Source: Brasenia schreberi (taxonomy: Eukaryota > Streptophyta > Magnoliopsida > Nymphaeales > Cabombaceae). From it: a stretch of DNA of 64,000 nt. This document shows positions 42,343-55,000 of this stretch, piece after piece. Location: positions 7,766,001 through 7,830,000 of the forward strand of contig JAYKKT010000074.1 of assembly GCA_036023115.1 (NCBI GenBank). The letters run 5' to 3'. The position numbers were made by a program, and so were the translations under genes. The stretch's first letter is position 1. Every line of letters begins with the position of its first letter. The notes under the pieces are model-generated. The model saw nothing but the letters and a program-made list of their open reading frames with translations, did no database searches and was not told the origin of the DNA.

Positions 42343-45046
42343 TGTCTATGTTGGTGAGAAACCAGCTACTTCTTTCATTCTGCTTGGCTCCTACTCCTTG
42401 CTAAGTTTTACATCACCTGGACAGGATGTATATATACATTTGATATGAGAGAGAGATCACTATTGGCAAGTTACGGACTCATGTGTTCGTATATTTTTTC
42501 TAGCAGACCACTGTGCTGTTATGTGCTTTGGATAAGATAGGCGAATCCGACCTAACTACTTGTATGCACCTCTAATGTCTTCTTGGTTTTTCAAAATGGT
42601 AATGTGGTGGCATCTCTCTCTCTCTTGATATATATATATATTTGAGAGAGAACTTATTATATACTAATCTACTTAGGTGCTAGTATATTCAAACAAAAGC
42701 TTAAGTATTCATCTTGAGTAATTAACGACTGAAATTTGAATTCAAACATAAAAAAGTTGCATGAGAAAAAAGTTTACTTAAAAATGTCTAAATTAACTTG
42801 TTGTTTTTAAAATTTAAAATTTAATCATGTCACTTAAATAGATAGTTGTCATTTATTTGAATACAATGATACCTAGCATGTATCAAGTTTTCTCAATGTT
42901 CAGAGGTGTTTCAATACATGGATTGAGTTATTGATTGCTACCCACGAGCCACCAACACCCGAAACTCGAAAAGGTGAGGATTTTGATCTACCTCAAGGAG
43001 ATAAAGTAAGTTCCAATTGATGATTATGTTCATCAAGTTCAGCTCATTATAAAAGCGCCTGCACATACACAAGCATGTATACAAATAAATATTTAAAATC
43101 CTTTTTAATACATTGAAACTGGTGACCTGATGAGTAGTAATTCATGTCAGCTTGACTGCCCTTTTCCTAACTACAAGGACATGTACAACAGTGGGTTGCT
43201 CGATTTGTTCATCATTTCATTGAAACAAAATGATATATAAACAGACCAACCTCAGTTTATGCTTTATCCCGCCGTTTCAGTGACTAGTTCATATACCCTC
43301 TTCACACAGTTAAACTGAGCTTACTCGAGACCAGTACCGGATCCAGGAATTGGTCCAGGATGAGGTGAGTTATGTGTTATAAACATGAACTCAACTGCTA
43401 TTTATAGTTTTTCTATTGACACTTCACGTGGGATGGCCACTCCACCTCCGGTTTACTTACATCCACCGTTGCTCAAGACTCCACCTGATGTGTTCAGTAA
43501 CAGATGTACATTGAAATGAGGTGGGGTAGCCATTTCACTTGAAATTCGAAAAACCAATGAAAAAGTTACGATTCAATTTATGACAACTATACATAATTCA
43601 CTCCAGATCAGATGATCGAATAAACAGTTTGCCTCACTCCACAACCTACCATTGGAGAAGCTCGTTACAAGCATATATATGGTCAGTGACTAACAAGTCA
43701 AGTTACACACACTCCTTGTAGTTGGTTCCACCCATTTGGTACTATCGGACATATTATATAAGGTAAATGAACACCATATGTGTAATGTGAGTCACTAAAC
43801 CTTTTCTTTCCAAGGGAGATGGATGTGACTTGCTACCCACCGCAAATCAAAGGCATATCCTTCCGCTGGTCCTCTCTATCCTCTCGCAGATAAACTCCAA
43901 ACCCATTTCGAAAGCAACGACTGTAGATTAACACCACAGAGAAAAAGGGAAGGGGGTTCACAGAGAAAAAGGAAGGGATGGTGAGTGAGAGATGAGAATA
44001 AGCCAAAGCCATAGCGATAAAGAAAAAGAGGATGCGTGCGTGCCAAAGCCAAACACAGGCATACACGCTGGGAGGCTTTATTTATGACTGTAGAAAAGAG
44101 AGAGAGAGAGAGAGAGAGAGAGGGGCTAAGGGGAACGGTGTGGCGTAGAGAAGCATGTCTCCCCGACGGTGGTAGTCTCCACGTCAGATTCCGTTATGGT
44201 ATTACAGACTGACACGCCGATGCCACGTCATCATGCCCTTGTTGACACGTGTATGCCTTGACCAGAGATTGTTCTGGGGAAAGGGGAACCCCTACGGCTC
44301 GAGGGGATATTGGCATGCTGCCCTGCCACCTCTCTAGGGAGGGGTAGGCTACGGCCCAGTAAAGTCCACTGGCGCTACTAGGGTTAAGTGACCAAGGCTC
44401 TCTGACACGAAACAAACGGGATAGAGAGAAACAGAGGGATGGCATTTAAACTGCGAAGCTTTACACAGACACCACAACGTTCCCTTTAGTTGCCGTTCAT
44501 CTAAATCACTATTTGCCTAACCGCGTTCAGCTACACCGTTCATCACAGAGAACGAACGGCATCCACGTGCGCACCATCCTCTACCTGGTCCTTGAGCCTC
44601 TGAGGGCGGGTGTAGGGTTTGGTTGGTGGGTGTTGGGCCCACAAGACGGAACAGGACAAGGCCCGCAGAAGCGAGTCGTGGTCCCCACCGAAAATTTAAA
44701 TCTTATTTCTGCAAGAGCCGGGACCCACTTCAAACCCTCTTAGTAGTAGAGAGAGAGAGAGGCAGCGGTTTTGTAAATTGTAGGCCTTTTGCGTACACGT
44801 TCTCGTCATCACGTTACTCTTCTTTTTCACATCGAAGAGAGAGAGAGAGAGGGCGTGTTAAAGCATGCAACTCTTAAAAAGAGAATGCGTGCACGCACAG
44901 AAAGGCACTCATACGTTATATACTGTATAAAGATAACATAGAGAGCATATTACAAGCTGCAGGATACCTAAAGCACATTCACACACATAGAGGATATATG
45001 TGTGTTGAATGTTATCAGAGAGAGGAGGGGGGTGAGGGCGTGCATG

Positions 45047-45077
<31 letters not shown>

Positions 45078-46292
45078 GAGGAATCGAAAGGATGGTCCGA
45101 TGGTGGAGTACGAGTCACGGTTGCATATATGGACTCGGTTTCCGAGGCGAGATGGGGACGGCCCTTCCCAAGACAGCTGGCCGCCCACCGCCAGCTAATG
45201 AATACCGCCACCAGCCCACTCTACCCCACGTCATTTTCTAACCCAAATAATTAACTCCTCCTTTAACTCAAGTGGGCATCACTTAACCAAACCCCAAGTT
45301 CATCTCTTACCACAATAACTCTTCCCTCATTTAAGTCGTGCCCCTCATCTCATCATCTTCACACTCATCATATTATATTGTATAATATATAATTATATGG
45401 TTTAAAACATAAGTATATGATATCATATTCATAAAGATAAAGACAAACCAAATCCTCATTAAAAATAAGTGCGACCGAACGAGTTAATTGATGAAGAAGA
45501 GAAAGAGAAGTTCAAGTGAATATCTTTATCATTAAATTTTGACTCTGTCAGACTTACAGTACCACATGCGGCCATCTCTCTTTTCTACTTTTTTCAAATA
45601 CGTATTTTTTATGTGTTTACCTTTTGGGTACAATAAGATATTGGGGAGATTTGTGTTTTGTGCTTTTTCCTTGTGGAGAGACAATTAGTTATGCCATCAC
45701 GTCAGTAACTCCGGTCTGGTTAGAGTCCTAACCATGATTTGATGCGTTCCCCGAGATCAGTCAAGCTTGTGGGATAACGGCGATTGACGGAAAGCGACTA
45801 CCGTACAGACGGATACCGACAGGTCAAACAAGAGAGAGAGAGAGAATTTGCCAAGAGACGTAAAAATGGCGGGTTTACTGTATTATTATTTGTGAATAAG
45901 TACAAAATGTATATGATTTAATTAAAACAACGGCTTGTAATGGTTTAAAGGAGAGGTGGGGGTGGTAGGGCTGCATGAAGAAAATGATAGATACCGCAAT
46001 TATGACAGTGGCGGTAGCTTTACTTATTTGTCCCAAAGGCCGAATGTTGGAAGCATGGGAAGCAGCCGAGGCTGATATCTAGAGAGAGAGAGAGTTGCAT
46101 ATCAGAAACCCGGGCAGTATGGCAGTGCGGGCGCAGCAGCAACAGCCATGGCTTTGAATGAACCTGCTTAGGTTTAGGTTCCGTTGTTTTGCAAGAGAGT
46201 CGGTCTTCCCTTTCTGGTCTGAACATTTTTGGTAACAAAAAAGAGTGTCTTATCAGTTTATTTCAATCGAGAAAATCTTATTTTTTTCGTTA
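42343..46292. other. Intergenic / upstream region of the GRF locus
   Basis: No gene seen. It holds a (GA)n tract at 44098-44122 and further GA runs at 44750-44762, 44837-44852, 45061-45078 and 45833-45845. An inverted-arm MITE relic lies at about 42630-42760. From about 44100 to 46290 the DNA is richer in GA runs than the flanks, as is common in plant promoters, but no specific promoter element could be fixed. Confidence 0.45.
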
Positions 46293-46691
46293 ATGGAGGG
46301 TATTCTTGACATGGTGGATAAGGGAAACGGTGGTGTTGATGATCGGAGAAGGCATAGAGACGGTGAAGAAGGTGACGGTATCAGTCCGGCACCTCAAAAG
46401 TTGGCTCGTACCGACTTATTTCCCGTCAGGATGCCTCCTAATGGCCCCACCTTTTATAATACCAGCAACAGTGAGTGCAGACCAAGCGATTTATACGATG
46501 CCCACGCTGGTTCAGTCGAAGCTGCATCAAGGTCCCTGCAGCCTTTTCCTGTTTACTTCAGATCCCCAGGTGCGCTTATACCTCTTTGTTCTCCTCTTCT
46601 CCGGCACCTCTTAATCTCTGATCTCTTCAAACATGGAAATTTATTGATGACAAAAGATAGTTACTTTTATTCGTTATGTTTGCGCGTATAG

Positions 46692-46801
46692 GGATGGCGT
46701 CTCTGCGGTTTCCTTTTACTGCAACCCAGTGGCAGGAGCTAGAGCAGCAAGCCTTGATTTTCAAGCACATGATGGCTGCTGTTCCCGTCCATCCTGACCT
46801 T
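46692..46801 (+). other. GRF QLQ domain (partial exon)
   Basis: The acceptor 'gcgtatag' precedes [23 protein letters not shown] binds GIF co-activators. The conserved tail of the domain normally following PDL is absent. Confidence 0.8.
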
Positions 46802-47000
46802 GGAAGAAATGGCGGTGCTCCAGAGATGCCGTTGTGGACCAGAAGTATTGTGAGCGGCACATGAACAGAGGCCGCCATCGTTCAAGAAAGCCTGATCCAC
46901 CTCCTCCTGATGTCTTTGCTAAAGCTTCCTGGTTCAAACTTCCCACGCAGACGATGATGGCCTCGAGTTTAGCTGACAAGACTTCAAGGCATTCAACTCA
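46801..47000 (+). other. GRF WRC domain (first Cys lost) and exon 3
   Basis: The frame here is shifted by one base relative to QLQ. WRC normally coordinates zinc by C-x9-C-x10-C-x2-H. Here only the second Cys, third Cys and His are present (WRC, KYCERH). The exon ends with the weak donor CA|GTGCCC, whose phase matches exon 4 at 47088. Confidence 0.7.
46879..46899 (+). promoter_or_regulatory. Degenerate miR396 target site
   Basis: GRF mRNAs are normally cut by miR396 at the codons for RSRKPVE. Here CGTTCAAGAAAGCCTG is perfect, but the next five bases read ATCCA (encoding D-P) instead of TGGAA. Four of the five positions that pair with the 5' seed end of miR396 are changed. Confidence 0.65.
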
Positions 47001-47969
47001 GTGCCCTCTCCTTTGAAAAAAACGGTGAATCTTTCTTTTGAACTTCGAAAGTTTGGTTTGCTAAAAGATCTTCTTTTTGGTTTTAGCTACATGAACTGGA
47101 TGAGAGGAGAAGCAAATGGCATGGTTTCAACAGGAAGAGAATCTACGGCAGCGTCTTATCAATGGGAACTGATGCAATCGAAGCTATGTCAGGTGCAAGA
47201 ACACCAACATATGAAATTAACTAGCAATGGCAGTAACACCTCACCTCTGAATTACCGCGATCATACCGGCTTGTTTCCAGAGGCAGATATTCGAAATGAC
47301 ACCATACAATCGGATCACCGGACTTCCATCTTTCTGGGCAACGGTCTTTCCGGACTTGAATCGGCCAACGAGCATATGCAGCCGAGACGACTGATTGATG
47401 CTTGGTCGAGAGACGGAACCGGGCTTTCCACAACGACGACCGCTACCACTACCACTACCACCACCACCAAGTCTTCTTCTGCAAATCTTACCCTCTCTCC
47501 TCTAAGTCTGTCCATGTCCGCTTCTGGTGGCTATGCCGCTGATGAAATTGATCCAATTGCAATTGGTTCCGGGATTAGTGGTTCAGATATAGGCGGCGGA
47601 TTGAAACATTCGCAATCACAAACTCCTAGTTGGATGTTCCCTGTTCCTTGGCAGTCGTCATCTTCACCGCTCGGTGGGCCGCTAGCGGAGGTGTTGCAGT
47701 CAAGTGGCAGCACTGCTGCTGCTCCCAGTTCTCCAAAGCGGTGCAGTAGCAAAAGCTCCTCCGGTGGGCTTAATTTGACGTGTGACGGTTGGGGCGAAGG
47801 GAGCCCGCGCAGTAGCCCCAGATTAGTGTCGTCGCCCACTGGGGTTCTGCAGAAAACTCTGGCTTCTCTCTCAGATAGCAGTAGTGGTAGCAGCCCTACG
47901 TTCGGAGCGAAGCCTGAAATGGCTTTTCAATGGCTTAACCAGCAACCAACGAAGTTACCATTTTCCTGA

Positions 47970-50900
47970 GGATTTGCTTTCTGTATCTTCGCTTATGGTT
48001 TGCTTTTGTTTGCTGTGGTTTCTTATTCGTGCCTTTTTTGGTACATTGTTGGTGTGTTGCTAATCCAAACTAATCTACTGGAACTTTTTCTGAACTCTAG
48101 AATAGCTTATGCCCGCGCAAAGGGTTGCAAAGCATTTTAAAATCGTCTTGTCTGACTCTTAAATTCTCTGAAATCTCCTCCTTTTCTGGGATCACTCAAA
48201 AAAGAAACCCTTGGGGTTGGCGTATCGCAGCATCTATCTCCTTGACTTTCTTATCAATTAATTAATTGATTTACTGTTGCGGGAACCATCTTCAAATTCC
48301 CACATAAAGAACTTGATTTTGATAATTGATGCTTGTCCTTCATATTCCATTTGTTGGCCGCTAGGGTCCCTTTTCCCGTGATAGCATCCTTTGAAGGGTT
48401 TCAGTTGGTTTTAATTAATCTTTTATTACTAGACGGAAGGTTCGTGAGCTTCCACTCCGGGAATTCGGTGAGAAACTGATAATTGTATTATCTGAAACTG
48501 TATGGGGGGTCTCAGAAAGAAAGAAGCAGCACTGTCCTAGAAACCACATACATGACCATGTGCAAACCCGCTCCCCACCCCCGGTTCGCACACACAAACA
48601 CGCACAAGGCCTTGCCATCACATGTTTGTGTACCTTTTCTTTAATTGCAGAGGTCCCACGGTGCGCGTCTAGTTTTTCAACCCATTTTTTCTAGCGCATT
48701 GTCTCTTGTTATGTGCTCTCGGTAGCCGCTGACTGGCCGATGCGTGTGTTTTTAATCTTTGCGAACGTTAAACTTGTAAGCTAGCTTTATTCAACATGAC
48801 CATCTAAGATGTGTGGAGTTTTGCAATTTAAGATTATCAAACTTAAAATCATCAATATAGACGGTCATGCTTCGATGAGTATGACAAGGGAGTGTCGTCT
48901 GTGAGTAGTGAAGCTGCAGCGTCAGATGAACTGTTAAAACTTAAACGTCATAATGGTTTGCCCTGGGTGTGCTTACTTGTTCGTGATTCTTTAAACACTG
49001 TAGATCTTCATTCGCATGGTTTGAAGCAAAACTTGTCGCGCTGGTTGGTGCCATTGGCATGGCATAGCGTTAGATGCATTGAACGGTATGTTTGTCCTTA
49101 AAGTTAGTTCCGTGAGATTGCCATTCGTGCAGTCTGTACCTTGTTGGGGACGTGACTTGGATTCCTCGCAAGAAAATGACGAACGACAAATGCTACGATT
49201 CAAAAAATTGACAGTGGGTGAATAGTAATTTCCGGCGACTGGTGACCGTTAAAGTTGACTCTTCCATCCGGCCTTCGGCATTTAGATTGTCTCTATTCTC
49301 TTCCGTAAGAGAATGTTTTGTTGTGAGAAGTGCTTTTGGTTTTCCATTACGTGGAAAACTTTCTTTTCTATTTTCTTGAGAACAATCACGAAAGAAATCT
49401 GGTGATGCGAATATAATCCTCCATAACACACCAGGTTCATGGGAAGTTGGAACAAAGGTAGATAGAACAAAATTTCCCTCATGAACTGTATTATTATGAG
49501 GGTCTGTTTGAATGCATGGACAGTGGCTCGACAGAGAGTACACTGCAGTGCCATGCCACTCACCCCACACTTGTACAAACCAATGTGTAATCGAGTTCCA
49601 AATCTAAAAGTATTGGGATTTGCAGTCTGGTGTAAGAGAAATCGGTTACAATCTATCCAACAGCGTACAGTATACCCACTTGTGCCAGGCAATTCAAACA
49701 CACCCTTAAGTTTACAACTGTTGATGATACTGAGGGAATAATAGCAAGGGAATTATGTACACATTCCGAATCAAGATGGCCAAATCGGTAGATGCTGAAC
49801 TCCATGAATTCGACTGACAAGACTTGCATGCCATTAATCATTATAGAAAACTTAGCCTTTAGTTTGAAGATCTGTTTCTGATTATTCATGTGATTGATTT
49901 GATGCATCGATTTTTACTAATCTCTCACACATTTTCCATCGTATCAGGTTAATTTTTAGATACCTTTATTGGCCTTATGTTTGGTGTCTCATGTATTGTT
50001 GATTCTTGTGGTTGTGGGCTCTTGCCTTTTGATATCAATCTAATAAGTTTCCACAAAAGTTTTTGAAGGTGTACTGGCAACCGCTATTAGTCCAAATTTA
50101 GCATTGAAATTATGTTCCACATAGAAGGGACGTAGCTTTTCCGGGAGATTGGGGCGAATCAATTGATATCTCAAAAGCGACACTTCGGCACTTTGAATTT
50201 ATGATCTCTTTTAGTATCATGATTATGCAAATAAACCACTCAACGATTTATCAAATATAAAATCATTAGAAGAAAGATTAAATGGAAAACAAAGCTTTCT
50301 TAATTATATATCTTGTAATTAAACGTGCTGAAATGCAATCAAGAAAATTTGTATAACATTTAATTTATTAATTTTCTTATAATACCATAAATAAGCTGTC
50401 AAAGTCATTCCATGTGGGGTTCTCCTTTCAGATTGGACATTGCACCGTTAATCCAAGCACCTTGATCTTCGTCACGTTGCTAACATTTCTAGTGTGTGTG
50501 TGTCGATCACAGAGTTGGCTTCAAATCTATATCACTAAAATTATAATCTGCGACCAATTAGGAAGGGGCAGTTTAACATTATATTTTGCAGCAGTAGGAA
50601 GATCTTGATTGCATTTCAGCAAGTTTGATTGTAAGGCTGATTGCCTCCAAAATTCTCGAGAAATAAGATTAACTGTGTTAGGCCAGGCATATCTCTGATG
50701 TCATTATCATGAGAATTATTTGTCTAATACTAAGTCATTTTCAATATAATCAAGCTTATCCTAACTGTAAGCACCTTTAGTACTGCCCTTACAGGAGATC
50801 AACATCGACATCGCATTGACAATGATGTGGTTCTGTTTTACAAAAAATCACACTGTTATATACTTCCAACCGCATAAAGAGTCATGTTAAACTAATAAAA

Positions 50901-51030
50901 GAGAATTACAGTGACAGTCAATTAGTTGCAATAACAGATTAATTGTAATGACTAAATTAATAGTTGCTTGCATTGTAGGCATTAATCAATTTTTAAAGAG
51001 ACCATTCTAAAACCTAATTCCCAGCTGGTA
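47970..51030. other. Intergenic, no gene seen
   Basis: The 3' flank of the GRF locus, then AT-rich DNA. Open frames (for example 49193-49570 minus and 49282-49701 minus) carry no recognised motif and overlap each other in different frames. Confidence 0.45.
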
Positions 51031-52098
51031 ATAGGCTGGTAAATGAGCCAAACGAACAGACCAACACTTTTTTGTTGCTTGGCATGTTTTCTTTACGATT
51101 GAGCCGAGCTAAGTACTTTCTATACAACCTAACATGTTCACGAACAACTCACCGGCCTTTTTATGGCCGGAGCTTAATCTAGTTGAGATTGAGATTGCTT
51201 CAAACACCCAATATAAAAAGGTTCTTAAGGGGCCCTGGGCATTGCGGAACTGTGCAGAACTCTCAAACTAGAAAGCTTGGAGACCCTGAGAATGTGGGAT
51301 GCAGAGTTCCATGAAACTATAGTTCTGAATTCGTTTTGGCATTGGAATTAGCAGTGCTTAGATCTTAAAATAGCTTCCCCATGTCATCTATAGAAGGAGA
51401 ACTTTCCTTAATGGCAGGGGAGAAGTATTGCACATACTGAGGTGTGACTCCTTTCTCCGTAAAAGATGAAAATATAGGTCCTATGGAGCTAGCGGGTTAT
51501 GCCCCATGGTTCCACAATGCAAAACGGCCCTTTAGGCTTGATTCATGGTTCCTGGCCCTAGAATTCTATGCTCAAATTCATGGTTCTGTGCTTGATTCAT
51601 GAGTAGTATTGATGCTTGGATTTTCATGGTCAGTAACAAGATAGTGTAGTCCACCTTGGATTTTCATGGTTACATGTAAAGCCCTTGGGTCCAGATCATG
51701 TTGCTCATCCTCTACTTGCCCCGTAATTTTTTACTCAAATTGAGCCCATAGTTTTATATGAGTGACATGACATGTTATTTTAAAATTTCAAGCAACAAAC
51801 ATTAAGGTTTAGTTTTCGCCGAACTTTGTACGAAACACACCCTAATCTACCCAACTTACACTTTTGTAAAAAAGTAGAAAGTAAAATGACACTTTCTTTA
51901 CCTTATATTACCTTAGTATGATTGCCTTGAGGTACGGCTTTGGTAATTTTTTAAAAATCCGATATATAACTGGCTTTCACGAGCAGAACAGAGTACTGTT
52001 TTCATGTTTAGCTCATTAAGTTTAATGGACCAAACACTAGCGATCCATGGCCGAGCTGAACCCAACGGACCTACGAGTGGCTTGGTTCATTTACAGGC
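51031..52098. mobile_element. Possible TIR element of the GGCTGGTAAATGAGCC type
   Basis: The left end TAGGCTGGTAAATGAGCC and the reverse complement of the right end, GGGCCTGTAAATGAACC, form a degenerate inverted repeat. No convincing duplication was found in the flanks. Similar ends are scattered at about 22744 and 63239. Confidence 0.35.
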
Positions 52099-55000
52099 CC
52101 CTCGTCGGCAAGAGGTTAAGGTAAGCTTTCGAGAAGTTATGTGAACAGCTTCACTTGAATTTCATCCAACACAACTTTGCCTCACCTCAACAAGATTTCT
52201 AGGTCCGCTGCCGTTGATTGGGGAGTAGACTTCATCCTAGAGAGGCTCCCAAAGGAAGGCAAACTGCGGGTAGACCGAGAGGTTAAGGTAAGCTTCAGCA
52301 TCGACAGCGATGTCAGACAACTCATGTGCCGTGGTTCACATCATAGTGTTACAAACTTCTCCTTTCAATTTTAATCAAGTCGATCTGGGATGTGCTTTCC
52401 CTCTTATTAAGTGTGGATGGTCGGTCAGATTTTCCTATAATGTAACAGGCCAGATGTGGCTGGTCCTTCAAGTCATTCTATCACATCCATCATTGACACT
52501 GGTGATCAGGATTTCGAGCAAAAATGCAGGCCAGTGCAGCAACTTAGTGGAGATGTTGATGCCACTGTACTTCTTTTTATACAGTAGAGACCAATAAGCT
52601 ACAGAAACAGTAGTATTTTATCATTCGTAGACCAATATGACTGCCAGACAACTCATTATCACACCCCATCGATCTTTTGATTCTTAAATGATAATCTGCA
52701 CCACCACTCCAACTCAACATGTCCTGCATCCTCACTGGCGGTTGCTTGTGATCCCCATGGTGGTAGCAGGGCACACCAATGGAGAACATGATTCAAGCAT
52801 CTGCCTCTCAATCAGCATCACCATTTTCTTTTCTCGCAAAACCTCACCCTGTAAGTAGGCCTCGAACACAAATGAGAGCTGCCCATTGTTTGGATCGGTT
52901 CAGCTTGTATCAGATCATCCGCGATCAATCTGTAACTGCTATCTCCCGAAGCCTGCAAAACCCAACGGCGAACGCTGTGGACTATAATACAGAGGCCAGA
53001 GTATCACAAATAAACTATCTTGTCCACCCTAAAAAAACGATCTAGGTCATCTCTGTAAATATACCAGATAATGACCTCTATCCTTCAACATTATATAGAT
53101 TCCAACGTTTCTTTCAACATCCTGTCGTTGATTTTGCTTGCACTTGTCTTGAACTGGCAAGAAAATCTTTCTCGTCGGCAAGATCGTTTGTCATGAGATT
53201 TTGAATTTTTTCGGTGCTTTAATGGCAGATAATCTGAACAAACTTCTCTTTTATATATTTCTGTGTGTGGAAGCTGAGATAGACAGATCCCTACCAGAAT
53301 CGCGTCTCCAGCTCCTGACCTTCAGCCTGGAAGAACTTTTCATTTTATTGAAAGAGAAACTTTTCACTACTCTAAGAACAGCCGAATACCGCGTATTATT
53401 CGGACATAATTAATTACGAAGGCTTGAATGATGACACCTAGGACGACATGATTTCTTCTTTTCATGAAGTCTAAAATAATTCATCACTGAGCATGGCACA
53501 GCGGGCCCCTAAAGGAGCTCGGCATCGAGATAAATGAGGATCGTGTTTGCATGATTTATTTTCTTTATGAATGATGATTCTATTTCCCTAAAAGAAAAGG
53601 GTGTATATTGAGAAAAAAATTCGTTAAATTAAGGTATGGTGATTGATGGTTGGTCCGACACTGCACTAAGGCTTCAAAATATGTCCCAAGCAAAGGACCA
53701 CCCATTAGAACTATTGCTGAACGATTAAATGACTGACAAAAAACTGTGACCAATGCATATCTAGGGTTAATAATTGAATTTTCAGAGAGAAACGGATCGG
53801 TGGTGCACTTCCCCGGTGTCGAACTTATGACCTTCAACCTTGTGTCGTTGAAGGTTTTACTGCTTGGAAGAACGACAGAAGGATCATCTAAATGCTAATA
53901 TGGTACAAGATTGGCCACCTTGGTCACTAAAGTCCACGTAGCCTATCCACTTAATTTGAGACAACGCCTGGCTGTGATCTTCTTTTCTATGCATATACCT
54001 GTTCTACTATGTTGCTGAACTTATACCAACTCAACATCAAACTGATGCGTAATTATTAAATTTCAACATTCATATATTGTAACGCTCAAAAACAGTCATA
54101 TACTGTAGGTATTCTAGCAACTTGTGAACAGCTTATTGTTGTAAACCTTTTCTATGAAACAAAATTTTGAAAGAAACTGAACCGATCCATTCGAATGATC
54201 TCCGTCGTTCAGAACGTAACTGATGGTGTGGTTTGGTTCTGTTTTGTGACTTGTATTGGTTTGATTTAGTTCCAGCAAATTAAGAACTCATTACAGTGGT
54301 ACAGTTTGAGCTGTAGACTAGAACCAAATCCAACCTGACAGCGGGCACCCTTAGTACTACTCTATGGCATGGTTCTCGTGAAACATATATCACATCAGGT
54401 ATTGTATGACATCCTTTCATACATTATTCCTTCAGTTGTTTAAATAATTCGTCTGGAATTTAAAGGCTATTACGTATAAATGGGTAAAGATTGAAATGAA
54501 TGAATCAATAGATTGAATTCAACTGAATCATGCGTGTTAAAGATGGTCCAGGTTTGATGGAATTGAGGTGAACTTTGTTATGAGTTTCAGAAGGAATGAT
54601 TGGATAAGCATTTTGAGAACTTGCTCGATCTTGAGACATACAGTACTAGAACAGCAAGAGTTTTTTTAACATGGTTTTTAACTATATCGCCACTAGACAA
54701 GCCAAACGAACCGAGCTCGGTCTGTTTATGGGTTGTATGCAAACTTAAGTATTAGTTTATGCTCAGCTTGTTAGCTCGATCGATATAAGCTAAACATGAA
54801 GCAAAGATGAATCAAGTTACACAAGTGAACGTGAGTTTCCCATTAAAGTGATAAAATTGAGCAGAGAATTCAATTTCTTATTACAAATTTAGTAAAAGTT
54901 ATTTTTTATAAAATAATCTTGTAAAAATTGACAGATCCAATGACTTAATTACGTTATACCCATGCAACTAGGTTGATAACATTGATGCTCAGTAATGTAT

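Larger units (their letters stand above)
46293..47969 (+). pseudogene. GRF: Growth-regulating factor (GRF) gene with QLQ-WRC junction deleted
   Basis: GRFs are plant transcription factors that promote leaf and organ growth with GIF co-activators. Exon 1 is 46293-46569 (MEGILDMVDK). Exon 2 begins at 46692 with the QLQ domain ([20 protein letters not shown] and on to VPVHPDL, to 46801). Sequence then passes directly into the WRC zinc finger ([27 protein letters not shown], about 46804-46896) in a different frame. The end of QLQ, the usual intron and the first zinc-binding Cys (GRC segment) are missing. Exon 3 ends at 47000, a short intron follows (47001-47087), and exon 4 (47088-47969) is fully open with GRF signatures (RRLIDAWSRD, GGPLAEVL, SPTGVLQKTLASLSDSSSGS). 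All parts except the junction look intact. This is either a recent disabling deletion or an assembly error. Confidence 0.8.

Noticed and set aside
44194..44445. Open frames in the GC-richer region upstream of GRF
   Set aside because: Short overlapping frames on both strands without motifs. The region reads as promoter-like DNA with GA repeats.
47088..47230. Alternative frame in GRF exon 4 reading ELDERRSKWHGFNRKRIYGS
   Set aside because: It looks protein-like but ends in a stop after about 45 codons. The long frame carries the known GRF C-terminal motifs and matches the splice phase.
52779..53045. 88-residue open frame
   Set aside because: No domain or targeting sequence, and no neighbouring exons. 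The length is within chance expectation for this interval.
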